From assembly GCA_963844865.1 (NCBI GenBank), contig CAWJPY010000021.1, positions 62,001 to 126,000 on the forward strand: DNA of 64,000 bases, in the 5' to 3' direction. Origin of the DNA: CAWJPY01 sp963844865. Lineage in GTDB: Bacteria > Acidobacteriota > Thermoanaerobaculia > Thermoanaerobaculales > Sulfomarinibacteraceae. The notes beneath the pieces are model-generated. The model was not told the DNA's origin and did no database searches. It saw only the letters and a program-made list of their open reading frames with translations. The translations under genes were made by a program, and so were the position numbers. Positions within the stretch are counted from its first letter, which is position 1. Every line of letters starts with the position of its first letter. Positions 41,962-51,794 of this stretch are shown here, in pieces.

Positions 41962-43134
41962 GTGAGGCTCAACCCGAACGTCGTCGCCACCGAGCTGCCG
42001 CCCCTCCTGGAGCTGACCGCCACCGCAGAGCGCCTCGCCGCCGAGGGCCGCGACGTCATCCGGCTCGACCAGGGGGCGGTGGACGTCCCCCCTCCCCCGG
42101 CCTTCGCCGCCCGCCTGGTGGCCCGGCTCGCCGACCCGGACGTGCACGAGTACGCGCCCGATCCCGGACTGCCGGAGCTGCGGACCGCCCTGGCGAGGCA
42201 CGGGACCGAGGCGTTCGGCGCGGCCTGGGACCCCGCCGAGGAGCTCATCGTCACCGCCGGCGCCAACCAGGCTGCCTTCGCGGCCATCCTCGCCCTGGCC
42301 GGCCCCGGCGACGAGGTCCTGCTGCCCGCCCCCTGGTACTTCAACCACGCCATGGCCCTGACCGCCATCGGCGCCCGCCCGGTCCCGCTGCGCACCGACC
42401 CCGACCGTGGCTTCGTCCCCACCCCGGACGCCGTGGCGGCCGCCATCACCCCGCGCACCCGCGGCCTCGTCCTGGTCAACCCGAACAACCCCACCGGCGT
42501 CCGCTACCCCGACCATGTCGTCCGCCAGATCACCGAGCTGGCGGTGGCCGAGGGGATCTGGATCCTCGCCGATCAGACCTACCACGAGCTCGCCTTCGAA
42601 GGCGGCACCGCCCTCAGCCCGGCGGCCGTGCCGGGTGCCGACCGCAGCGTGGTGACCGTGGGCTCCTTCTCCAAGTCCCTGGGCCTGGCCGGCTGGCGGG
42701 TGGGCTTCCTCGCCGGTCCGGCGGAGCTGGTGCGCGAGGTGCTCAAGGTCCAGGACAGCTCGGTGATCTGTGCACCCCGCGCCGCCCAGGTGGGCCTCCT
42801 GGCCGCCCTTCCTGACGCCCGGGCCCACGCCGCGAAGGTGCGCGCCCTCCTCAGCGAGCGACGGGACCGGCTCATGACCGCCCTGCGCGATGTCGGCCTC
42901 GACGGTTTCGCCGAACCGCGTGGGGGGCTGTTTCTCTTCCTGGCGCTGCCCGGACACACGGATGACTGGGCCTTCTGCCGGCGCCTGCTCGAGCGGGAGT
43001 GGGTGGCCGCGGTGCCGGGAGCCGCCTTCGGCCCCGGCGGCGGCGGCTCCATCCGCATCAGCTTCGGCTCCACCCCCGCGGATCGTCTGGCCGAGGCCGC
43101 CCGGCGTCTCGCCCGCGCCGTGGGCCGGCTATGA
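41962..43134 (+). CDS. class I/II PLP-dependent aminotransferase
   Basis: 390 residues with the aspartate-aminotransferase fold: 'YAPDPGLPELRTALARH', 'VTAGANQAAFAAIL', 'LVNPNNPTGVRYP', 'ILADQTYHELAF' and the Schiff-base lysine K239 in 'VGSFSKSLGLAGWRVGFL'. The C-terminal arginine lies in 'SIRISFG'. Specificity cannot be read from the sequence. The GTG at 41962 is the start; no strong ribosome site is visible, so coupling with the threonine aldolase gene is possible. A repeat cluster lies directly downstream. Confidence 0.9.
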   Translation: MRLNPNVVATELPPLLELTATAERLAAEGRDVIRLDQGAVDVPPPPAFAARLVARLADPDVHEYAPDPGLPELRTALARHGTEAFGAAWDPAEELIVTAGANQAAFAAILALAGPGDEVLLPAPWYFNHAMALTAIGARPVPLRTDPDRGFVPTPDAVAAAITPRTRGLVLVNPNNPTGVRYPDHVVRQITELAVAEGIWILADQTYHELAFEGGTALSPAAVPGADRSVVTVGSFSKSLGLAGWRVGFLAGPAELVREVLKVQDSSVICAPRAAQVGLLAALPDARAHAAKVRALLSERRDRLMTALRDVGLDGFAEPRGGLFLFLALPGHTDDWAFCRRLLEREWVAAVPGAAFGPGGGGSIRISFGSTPADRLAEAARRLARAVGRL

Positions 43135-43185
43135 TGGTGGTCGCCCATGCAGAGCCATGGACATTCTCATGTCACGCCCTTTTGC

Positions 43186-43336
43186 TGTCATGGTGAGCGA
43201 GGAGCTCACCGTCCGCGGCGAGCGACGAGTCGAACCATCCCCCGATGGCCCGTGGGGCGCCTTCCAGGCACGACCTTGGTGCTCTCGGGGGATCCTTCGA
43301 CTCGCTCCGGAGGACCGACCCTCGCTCCCAATGACA
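43186..43336 (-). repeat. 151-bp imperfect palindromic repeat, family 1 copy A1
   Basis: Bounded by TGTCAT and ATGACA. It contains 'gagtcgaaccatcccccga' near the left and 'tcgggggatccttcgactcgctccg' near the right, which pair as a long imperfect hairpin. It is the same length as, and the reverse complement of, the copy at 60944-61094, at about 75-90% identity by eye. Confidence 0.75.
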
Positions 43337-43347
43337 CGCCTTCCCCC

Positions 43348-43489
43348 TGTCACCCTGAGCGAGCGGCCCTCGGCCGCGAGTCGAAGGGTCCCCCGAAGGC
43401 CCGTGGGGCGAAGCGCAGGTACGGTCGTGGTGCTCGCGGGGGATCCTTCGGCCGCACTCGGCGGACCGAGTGCCGGCCTCAGGATGACA
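43348..43489. repeat. 142-bp palindromic repeat, family 1 copy A2
   Basis: Starts TGTCACCCTGAGCGAGCGG and ends CAGGATGACA. The arms 'gcgagtcgaagggtcccccga' and 'gcgggggatccttcggccgc' pair imperfectly. It lies in tandem with copy A1, 11 bases apart. Confidence 0.7.
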
Positions 43490-43526
43490 CTCGACTCGAG
43501 CGGGCCACCGTCTCTGAACGACTGCG

Positions 43527-43579
43527 TGTCATCGCTTGTGACACCGGCACGAAGAGGCGTAGGGATGGTCAGGATGACA
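43527..43579 (-). repeat. 53-bp hairpin repeat, family 2 copy
   Basis: Bounded by TGTCAT and ATGACA. Read on the minus strand it matches the 53-bp copy at 60854-60906 ('tgtcatcctga.catccctacg'). Confidence 0.65.
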
Positions 43580-43696
43580 GTCGAAGTGGGGTGGCGGTGC
43601 GCTTCTCGAAGGCTCCGTCGTCATACCACCCGACACCGATACGTGGGGCAAACGGATGCTCCCAATGGTCGTGATCAACGTGTCAAGGAGATGGAT

Positions 43697-45139
43697 GTGA
43701 AACGAGGCATCGTGTGCATGGTCGTCCTTTTCGTCGTCATCGCCGCCACGCCCGCCCTGCCGGCGGCCGAGCCGACCCCCGCCAAGGTCGAGGCGGTGCA
43801 GTCGGTCGAGCGCCACCAGGCGGAGCTGGTCCACATCTCGGACCAGGTATGGGCGTTCGCCGAGACCGCGCTCAGGGAGCACCGCTCGGCGGCGCTGCTG
43901 GCGGACTTCACCGAGGCCCACGGCTTCACCGTCCAGCGGGGCGTCGCCGGCATGCCCACAGCGTTCGTGGCCAGCTTCGGAAGCGGCCGGCCCGTCATCG
44001 GCATCCTGGGCGAGTACGACGCCCTGCCCGGCCTCTCCCAGAAGGCGCAGCCCACCAAGGCGCCCCTGGTGGCCGGCGCTCCGGGCCACGGCTGCGGCCA
44101 CAACCTGCTGGGCACGGCCAGCCTGGGGGCCGCGTTGGCCATCAAGGAGCTCATCGCCGCCGGCACGCTGCGGGGGACGATCCGGTACTACGGGACCCCC
44201 GCCGAGGAGGCAGTCGGCGGCAAGCTGTACATGGTGCGTGCGGGCCTGTTCGACGACGTCGACGTGGTGATGGCCTGGCACCCGTCGGACGAGATCGAGG
44301 CGGACACCGACTCCAGCCAGGCCATGGCCGACGTCATGGTCAGGTTCGAGGGGAGGACGGCGCACGCCGCCGCCGACCCGTGGAACGGGCGCAGCGCCCT
44401 CGACGCGGTGGAGGTCTTCACCACCGCCGTCAACCTGATGCGGGAGCATGTCAAGCCCACCGTGCGCATGCACTACGTGATCCCGGACGGCGGCGACGTG
44501 CCCAACGTCGTGCCCGACCACGCCAGCGTGTGGATCTGGTTCAGGGACTCCAAGCACGACGGCGTGGACGACCTCCTCCAGCGCGCCCGCGACATCGCCA
44601 AGGGGGCGGCGCTAGCCACCGGCACCACGTCCACCTTCACGGTGCAGAGCGGCGACTGGGAGACGCTGACCAACTTCACCGGCGCCAAGCTCCTCCACGG
44701 TAATCTGGAGTGGTTGGGACCGCTCCAGTTCACGGACGAGGAGCAGGAGTTCGCGCGCACCATCCAGCGCGAGACCGGCACCAAGGACGAGGGCCTCAAG
44801 GGGGCGGTGAAGCCCCTCGACCTGGACCCCGGTCCGCCCAAGGGGGGATCGACCGACGTCGCCGACGTGAGCTGGCAGGTGCCGACCATCAACCTCTCGG
44901 TCACCACGGCGGCGGCGGATGCCCCCTGGCACGCCTGGCCGGTGGTGGCCACCGGCGGCTCCTCCATCGGTCACAAGGGCATGCTGTACGCGGCCAAGGC
45001 CATGGCCGCGACCATGGTGGACCTCTACCAGCAGCCGGACGAGCTCGCCGCGATCCAGAAGGAGTTCAAGGAGAAGACGGAGGGCGTGGAGTACCACGCC
45101 TACCTCCCCGAGGGCCCGCCGCCGATCCCCGAGGACTGA
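43697..45139 (+). CDS. secreted M20-family amidohydrolase (AbgB-like)
   Basis: 480 residues. A signal peptide ('GIVCMVVLFVVIAATPALPAAE') precedes the M20 amidohydrolase fold: 'GILGEYDALPGLSQ', the metal-binding 'GAPGHGCGHNLLGTASLG', 'YGTPAEEAVGGKLYMV' and 'DVVMAWHPSD', then the dimerisation domain 'VRFEGRTAHAAADPWNGRSALDAV', and the last ligand in 'WPVVATGGSSIGHKGM'. Relatives split aminoacyl- or p-aminobenzoyl-glutamate amides. The GTG at 43697 is preferred because AAGGAG lies six bases upstream; the ATG at 43691 would leave no spacing. Confidence 0.88.
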   Translation: MKRGIVCMVVLFVVIAATPALPAAEPTPAKVEAVQSVERHQAELVHISDQVWAFAETALREHRSAALLADFTEAHGFTVQRGVAGMPTAFVASFGSGRPVIGILGEYDALPGLSQKAQPTKAPLVAGAPGHGCGHNLLGTASLGAALAIKELIAAGTLRGTIRYYGTPAEEAVGGKLYMVRAGLFDDVDVVMAWHPSDEIEADTDSSQAMADVMVRFEGRTAHAAADPWNGRSALDAVEVFTTAVNLMREHVKPTVRMHYVIPDGGDVPNVVPDHASVWIWFRDSKHDGVDDLLQRARDIAKGAALATGTTSTFTVQSGDWETLTNFTGAKLLHGNLEWLGPLQFTDEEQEFARTIQRETGTKDEGLKGAVKPLDLDPGPPKGGSTDVADVSWQVPTINLSVTTAAADAPWHAWPVVATGGSSIGHKGMLYAAKAMAATMVDLYQQPDELAAIQKEFKEKTEGVEYHAYLPEGPPPIPED

Positions 45140-45187
45140 CGTTCGGCGGCAGCCACTGCCCTGCACTTCGGCGAGGCAAGAGCGCGA

Positions 45188-45345
45188 GCCAGGCACCGTT
45201 GAAGCGCTGACGATCGAGCTCCTCCGCGAGTTCTCGACGGCGCCTGGCACGCCGTCTGATGCTCCCGAAGCGACTTCCCCATCAGCGCCCTCTGCTCGGC
45301 ACCCGCTCTGTCTTGCCCCGAACGAAGGACGCGACGGTGCCAGGC
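45188..45345. repeat. 158-bp segment with 12-bp inverted ends
   Basis: gccaggcaccgt (45188-45199) and acggtgccaggc (45334-45345) are inverted copies with one mismatch. A related 'ggcgcctggcacgcc' lies in the middle (from about 45239). It contains no gene and fills the gap between the M20 and CoA-transferase genes. Confidence 0.35.
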
Positions 45346-45348
45346 GCG

Positions 45349-46487
45349 TCAGATCACGCCGGTGGCCCGCAGCGCTTCCAGGTCCTCGGGGCTGAAGCCC
45401 CAGTCGGCCAGAGCCTCCTCGGTGTGCTCGCCGGCGGCCGGCGGCGGTCGGCGGACCGCGCCGGGGGTGCGGCTGAAGCGCGGCGCAGGGGCCTGCTGGG
45501 TCACGCCGGCGACCTCGATGAAGGTGCCGCGCGCCCGGTTGTGCTCGTGCTCGATGGCCTCGGCCATGGTGAGCACCGGTGCGAAGCACGCGTCCGAGCC
45601 CGCCATCGCCTCGCACCACTCGTCGCGGGTCCTGGTCTTGAAGACCTCGGCCAGCCGTCTCCGCAGCTCGGGCCACCTCGCGAAGTCCCACTGCTCGGCC
45701 AGCTCCGGCTCGGAGATCCCGGTCCGCTCCAGGAGGGCGGCGAAGAACTGCGGCTCCAGGGCGCCCACGGCCACCCACTTGCCGTCAGCCGTCTCGTAGG
45801 TGTCGTAGAAGGGAGCGCCGCCGTCGAGCAGGTTGGCGCCGCGGGCGTCGTCCCGCCACATCCCGGCGGCGCGCAGCCCCCAGAAGAGGCCCATGAGCGC
45901 CGCCACGCCGTCCACCATGGCCGCGTCCACCACCTGGCCGCGGCCCGAGCGCTGCGCCTCGAGCAGGGCGCACACGACGCCATAGGCGAGGAGCATCCCT
46001 CCCCCGCCGTAGTCGCCGAGCAGGTTCAGGGGCGGCGGAGGTCCCGAGTCGGGGCGGCCGATGGCGTGCAGCGCGCCCACCAGGGCGATGTAGTCGATGT
46101 CGTGCCCGGCCGCCCGCGCCAGGGGCCCCTCCTGGCCCCAGCCGGTGACGCGGCCGTAGATCAGGCGCGGGTTGCGTCCGAGGCAGGCCTCGGGCCCGAG
46201 GCCGAGGCCCTCCATCACCCCCGGCCGGAAGCCCTCGACGAGGGCATCGGCCCGCTCGATGAGTCGCAGCAGCGCCTCGCCGGCCCTGCGGCTTCTTCAG
46301 GTCGAGCATCACCGAGCGCCGCCCCCGGTGCAGGACCTCGAACCGGGGCTCGCCGACCTGCCACGGGGCGTCGCGGCCGGTCGACCCGGAGCACCTCGGC
46401 CCCCATGTCCGCCAGCATCATGGCGGCGAACGGCCCCGGGCCGATGCCCCCCATCTCGATCACCCGCACGCCGTCGAGAGGTCCCAA
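45349..46487 (-). pseudogene. CaiB/BaiF family (class III) CoA-transferase, frameshifted near its N-terminus
   Basis: About 380 codons, the family size. The N-terminus 'LGPLDGVRVIEMGGIGPGPFAAMMLADMGAEVLRVDR' is one of the clearest family signatures. It probably starts at a TTG at 46487. After about 46,400 the frame changes twice ('SVMLDLKKPQG', then 'EALLRLIERADALVEGFRPGVME'). From 46218 to the stop the frame is clean ('LIYGRVTGWGQEGPLARAAGHDIDYIALVGAL', 'GLGPEACLGRNP', 'VVDAAMVDGVAALM'). It resembles alpha-methylacyl-CoA racemase or carnitine/formyl CoA-transferases. It lies next to a tryptophanase-like gene on the same strand. The frame breaks look like single-base indels. Confidence 0.8.
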
Positions 46488-46513
46488 GTTCCAGTCTTCT
46501 CCGGGAGGCGCGG

Positions 46514-47922
46514 TCAGCGCGGCAGCGGCTCGAAGTGGCAGCTGAAGTGGCGCAGGAACTGGGGCTCGTGGGTGATGCGGTACCCGGGCAGGCCGCCGCG
46601 GTCGCGCCACACCTCCTCGATCACCTCGATGGCGTAGTCGAAGTGGCTCTGGGTGTAGACCCGGCGCGGGAACGCCAGGCGCACCAGCTCCATGGGCGCC
46701 GGCTGCTCCCGGCCCTCCTCGTCGCGATGCCCGAACATGACGATGCCGATCTCCACGCCGCGGATGCCGCCCTCCAGGTAGAGCGCGTTCACCACGCTGA
46801 TGCCGGGTACTGCGAGCGGCGGGCAGGTGCGGCAGCATGCGCGCGGCGTCGAGGTACACCGCGTGGCCGCCGGCGGGCTGCACGATCGGCACGCCGCGGC
46901 CGTGCAGGCGCTCGCCCAGGTACTCCACCGTGGCGCGATGCGGTAGCGCAGGTAGTCCTCCTCCAGCGCCTCCTCCAGGCCCACGGCGATGCGCCTCCAG
47001 GTCGCGCCCCGCCAGCCCGCCGTAGGTCGGGAAGCCCTCGGTGCAGGATCGAGCAGCGTTCTTGGCAGCGCTCCGCCCAGCCGTCGTCGTTGCAGCGCCA
47101 GGAAGCCGCCGATGTTGGCCAGTGCCGTCCTTCTTGGCGCTCATGGTGCAGCCGTCGGCGTAGGAGAACATCTCCTGGGCGATGTCGATGCACGGCTGCG
47201 GTCGCGCATAGCCCTCTTCGCGCTGCTTGATGAAGTACGCGTTCTCGGCGAAGCGGCAGGCGTCGAAGAACAGCGGGATCGCCGTAGCCGGTCGAGCACC
47301 GTCCTTGACGGCGCGGATGTTGGCCATGCGACACCGGCTGTCCGCCGCCGGTGTTGTTGGTCACGGTCACCATGACGAAGCGGGATGCGATCGCGCCGTG
47401 CTCGCGCGATGCAGCCGCTCGCAGCGCCTCCACGATCCATGTTGCCCTTGAAGGGATGGTCGGCGTCTGCGGTGTCGGCGCCTCGGCGGATGACCAGGTC
47501 GAGCGCCTCGCGCCCGCGATACTCGACGTTGGCGCGCGTGGTGTCGAAGTGGCGTGTTGTTGGGCACGACGTCGCCCGCGTCGACGGACGGACGCTGAAG
47601 AGGATGCGCTCGGCGGCGCGGCCCTGGTGGGTGGGGATGACGTGCTCGAAGCCGGTGATGTCCCGCACCGCGGCCTCGAAGCGCGTAGAACGACCGGCTG
47701 CCGGCGTAGCTCTCGTCGCCCTTGCATCATCGCCGCCCACTGCTCGCGGCTCATCGCGCCGGTGCCGCTGTCGGTCAGCAGGTCGATGCAGCACGTCCTC
47801 GGCGTGCAGCAGGAACACGATTGTAGCGCGGCCTCGCTCGAGGGCCGCGACCCGCTCCTCGCGGGTGGTGATCGGATGGGCTCGACGGTCTTGATGCGGA
47901 ACGGCTCGATGATGGTCTTCAC
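46514..47922 (-). pseudogene. tryptophanase/tyrosine phenol-lyase family protein, heavily frameshifted
   Basis: Fragments total about 469 codons, exactly the beta-eliminating lyase size. Starting at a GTG at 47922 (GGAGGGGG upstream) one reads 'KTIIEPFRIKTVEPI', 'IDLLTDSGTGAMSREQWAAMMQG', 'ITGFEHVIPTHQGRAAERILF', 'ASRFVMVTVTNNTGGGQPVS', 'ADGCTMSAKKDG' (with the PLP lysine) and the intact C-terminal 'NALYLEGGIRGVEIGIVMFG' to 'VYTQSHFDYAIEVIEEVW'. The frame changes roughly every 60-100 bases between 46.8 and 47.9 kb. Such enzymes split tryptophan or tyrosine to indole or phenol, pyruvate and ammonia. Motif retention suggests sequence errors; which substrate is used cannot be told. Confidence 0.8.
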
Positions 47923-48158
47923 GTGCACCCCCTCCAACCCGTGCTGTCGCATGCGCTCGGCGGCGGCAGGAGGCCACGATAGCCCAGCCCGATCCGCCGT
48001 GTCATCCCCGTCCCGGCGCGGGTATCATGATCACCACCGATGCACGCATCGTCGAGAACCGAGGCAGGGTCGAGGTCGCCGTCCGCACCGGGCTGAGCCG
48101 CCCCGGCCCCCGCCACGCAGATCAGCCGACGCCTGCAGGCGTCTGAAGGGACCACCCC

Positions 48159-49901
48159 ATGACACCTTCGCATCACCGGACACCCGGCCGCGCCGGCCGC
48201 CGCCTCGCCCTCCTCGCCGTGGCTTCCATCGCCACCATTCTGGGGGGCGCCTGCTCCCGGCCCGCCTCCTACGACGTGATCCTCCGCGGCGGCACCATCT
48301 ACGACGGCAGCGGCGGCGAGCCCTTCGTCGCCGACGTCGCCATGTCGGGGGACCGGATCGCCGCCATCGGCGACCTCGACCGGGCGCCCGGGACGCGCGA
48401 GCTGGACGTCTCCGGCCTGGCCGTGGCGCCGGGCTTCGTGAACATGCTGTGCTGGGCGAACGAGACCCTCATCGAGGATGGGCGGTCTCAGAGCGACATC
48501 CGCCAGGGCGTCACCCTGGAGGTCGTGCGGCGAGGGGGACTCCATGGGGCCCCTCAACGACACCATGCGGGCGGACATGGTCAGCTGCCAGGGCGACATC
48601 CAGTACGACGTGCCGTGGACCACCCTCGGCGAGTACCTGGAGCACCTCAGGACCGGGGCGTCTCGCCAACGTCGCTTCCTTCGTCGGCGCCACCACGGTC
48701 CGCGCGTACGTGATCGGCTACGCGGACCGCCCGCCACGCCCGCGGAGCTGGACGCAATGCAGGAGCTGGTCCGCGAGGCCATGCGAGGAGGGCGCGCTGG
48801 GCGTGGCCTCGTCGCTCATCTACGCCCCGGGCGTTCTACGCGAAGACGGCCGAGCTGATCGCCCTGGCCAAGGTCGGCGGCGAGTACGACGGGATGTACA
48901 TCTCCCACATCCGCAGCGAGGGCGACCGCAGCTCCTCGAGTCCGTGGACGAGCTGATCGACATCGCCCGCGCGGCCGGCATGCCGGCCGAGATCTACCAC
49001 TTCAAGGCGGCCGGCGAGGACAACTGGCCGAAGCTCGACGCGGGCATCGCCGAAGGTCGAGCCGCCCGTGCCGAGGGCCTGGACATCACCGCCGACATGT
49101 ACACCTACGGGGCCGGCGCCACCGGGCTGGACGCCTCCATGCCGCCGTGGGTCCAGGAAGGCGGCTACGACGCATCGGTCGGCGCGCCTGAAGGACCCCG
49201 CGATCCGCCGGCGCATGGCGCGCGAGATGCGCACGCCCACGGACGAATGGGAGAACCTCTACCTCGCGGCCGGCTCGCCCGACAACATGCTCCTGGTCGG
49301 CTTCAGGGCCGACTCGCTCAAGCCGCTGACCGGCAAGACCCTCGCCGAGGTCGCCGAGATGCGCGGCACCTCGCCCGAGGAGACCGCCATGGACCTGGTC
49401 GTCGAAGGACGGCAGCCGCGTCGGGACACGATCTACTTCCTCATGTCCGAGGACAACATGCGCGAGCCAGATCGCGCTGCCCTGGGTGAGCTTCGGCTCC
49501 GACGAGGCTCGCTCGCCCCCGAGGGCGTCGTTCCTCAAGTCGAACCCGCACCCCCGCGCCTACGGCAACTTCGCCCGCGTGCTGGGCAGGTACGTCCGCG
49601 ACGAGCAGGCACTCTCCCTCGCCGAGCGCGATCCGCAAGCTCGCCGTCGCTGCCCGCCGCGAACCTCAAGCTCGACCGGCGCGGGCGCCTCGCGCCGGGC
49701 TACTTCGCCGACGTCGTCGTCTTCGACCCGGACACGATCCAGGACCACGCCACCTACGCGGAGCCCCACCAGTACGCCACCGGCATGGTGCACGTCTTCG
49801 TCAACGGCGTGCAGGTCCTCAAGGACGGCGAGCACACCGGCGCCACGCCGGGGCGCGTGGTGCGGGGGCCGGGGTGGACCGGCGCAGGCGCCCAGAGCTG
49901 A
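48159..49901 (+). pseudogene. N-acyl-D-amino-acid deacylase family lipoprotein, frameshifted
   Basis: About 581 codons. The ATG at 48159 begins a lipoprotein signal ('LLAVASIATILGGAC'). Then come 'YDVILRGGTIYDGSGGEPFVADVAMSGDRIAAIGDL', 'VAPGFVNMLCW' and 'IEDGRSQSDIRQGVTLEVV', the D-aminoacylase/amidohydrolase start. Further on lie 'MYISHIRSEGD', 'VDELIDIARAAGMPAEIYHFKAAGEDNW', 'GLDITADMYTYGAGATGL' and the end 'GYFADVVVFDPDTIQDHATYAEPHQYATGMVHVFVNGV'. Frame changes were placed near 48528, 48661, 48731, 48784, 48831 and 48927, with more up to about 49.65 kb. Most are explained by one gained or lost base. It would hydrolyse N-acyl-D-amino acids outside the cytoplasm. Confidence 0.8.
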
Positions 49902-49919
49902 CGACGCGGGGAGGGACCT

Positions 49920-51778
49920 GTGCGGGACATGATCAGACGCATCGACCACGTGTCCATCGCGGTCCGCGACCTGGAGAACGCCAAGCGCTTCTTCTGCGGC
50001 GTGCTGGGCGGCCGTGAGCTCTACACCGCCACCGAGGCCGGCGAGGGCTTCCGGTGGACCGCCATCGGTCTCGGCAGCTCCTGCGCGCTCGAGCTCATCG
50101 ACCCGGTGGGCGAGGACAGCTTCCTGCACCGCTTCCTGGACCGGCGCGGCGATGGGGCTCATCACGTCACCTTCCAGGTCAACGACCTGGGTGATGCCCG
50201 CGCGACCCTCGAAGCGCGGGGCGTTCCGACCTTCGGCTACAACGATGCCGACCCCAACTGGAAGTACTTCTACGTTCACCCGAGGCACGCCTTCGGCGTC
50301 CTCCTCCAGTTCGCGGAGCTGGATCCCGGAGCGTGGACCGAGGCGCTCGCGCCCGCCATCGCGGCGACGCCCCAGGGCACCGTCACGAGCAGCGCGCAGG
50401 AGTTCACTCCCGAGCAGATCGCCGAGCTGACGGCGCTGGTCGAGCCCGATCGGTTCTCGGTCGGGGCGTCGAACCGGGAGCTGCACGCGCGGGACATCTC
50501 GCCGCACCGCGGTGAGCTGCCGGCGGGGGTGATCTGGCCGCTGACCACCGGCGAGGTGTCGGCGATCCTCGCCTGGTGCTCCGACAACGACCTGCCGGTG
50601 ACGCCCTGGGGCGCGGGCAGCAGCCTCGAGGGCAATCCAGTGCCGGTCCGCGGCGGACTGGTCGTGGACCTGACCCGCATGGACCGCGTCCTGGACATCA
50701 GGCCCCAGGACCTCCAGGTGGACGTCCAGCCCGGGGTCCTGCGCAAGGAGCTGAACCGCCGGACCGGCAGGCACGGCCTGTTCTTTCCGCCCGACCCGGG
50801 CGCCGACGCCACCATCGGCGGCATGATCGCCAACAACGCTTCCGGCGTGCAGACGATCAAATACGGCGCCACCAAGGATTATGTGATGAGGCTGGTGGTC
50901 GTGCTGCCTGACGGCGGGTGATCCATACCGGCGGCAGGGCCCACAAATCCTCGTCGGGCTACGACCTGACCCGGCTGTTCGTGGGTTCGGAAGGCACCCT
51001 GGGCGTCGTCACCGAGGCCACCCTGAAGCTGGCCGGCATCCCCGTCGCATCACCTGGCGGCCACGGTCACCTTCGAAAACCTTGAGGCGCCTCCCAAGCC
51101 GTGGCGGTTTTGATGGGCTCCGGCCTGGAACCGGCGGCGCTTGAGCTGCTGCCGCCGGTATTCATCGCGCTGATGAACCGGGAGACGGCCTCGGATATCG
51201 CCGAGATGCCGTCCCTGTTCTGCGAGTTTCACGGCGTCAGCAAGGCGGCCCTGCAGGAAACCGCCGACCTGACCGCGGAGGAGCTGTGCGAAGAGTGCGG
51301 CGCCACCGAGTTAAATTCGGCATCGAGGAAAAGGACCGCCGGGAATTGTGGCGCGCCCGGCACGAGGCCTGGGAGACCATTCACCGCGCCCATCCCGGAA
51401 AGGAAACCCTGATCGTGGACGTGGCGGTGCCCATCTCCACGCTACCCGAGATGGTGGTTTTTTCCCAAAAGCATGTGGACGCGCAGGCGTGCGCCGGCTA
51501 TCGTCTTCGGCCATGCCGGGGACGGCAACTGCATGTCGTCATGGTGGGCGACCCGCCGATGCAGGACGAATGGTGCGGCCCTGAGGAAATCAATCAGTCG
51601 GATCGTGGCACGGGCGCTGGAGGTCGGCGGCACCTGCACCGGCGAGCACGGTATCGGCATCGGCAAGCGGCGTTTCATGGCGGCGGAGCACGGGTTAGGA
51701 TACGAGCTCATGCGGCGGATCAAGGGGCTCGTCGACCCCAAGGGGATCCTCAACCCGGGCAAGATCTTCCCGGACTGA
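49920..51778 (+). pseudogene. VOC domain fused to GlcD-like FAD-linked oxidase, frameshifted in its second half
   Basis: Starts at a GTG (GGGAGG five bases upstream). Residues 1-about 145 are a VOC (glyoxalase-fold) domain: 'IDHVSIAVRDLENAKRFF', 'GAHHVTFQVNDL', 'HAFGVLLQFAE'. Without any frame change it continues into an FAD-binding type 4 oxidase ('SVGASNRELHARD', 'ILAWCSDNDLPVTPWGAGSSLEGNPVPV', 'FPPDPGADATIGGMIANNASGVQTIKYG'). From 50,921 the frame changes several times through 'VGSEGTLGVVTEATLKLAG' and 'VFGHAGDGNCM' to the intact end 'CTGEHGIGIGKRRF' and 'DPKGILNPGKIFPD'. About 619 codons in total. The oxidase half resembles D-lactate/glycolate dehydrogenases. Confidence 0.75.
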
Positions 51779-51794
51779 GCCCTCCACGACGTGC

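Noticed and set aside
43186..43579. CRISPR array
   Set aside because: The repeats are long palindromes of differing length in tandem and inverse orientation, with no uniform spacers and no cas genes.
48528..48930. Regularly spaced frameshifts as a line-length or file-format artefact
   Set aside because: Estimated break positions are 133, 70, 53, 47 and 96 bases apart, with no fixed period.
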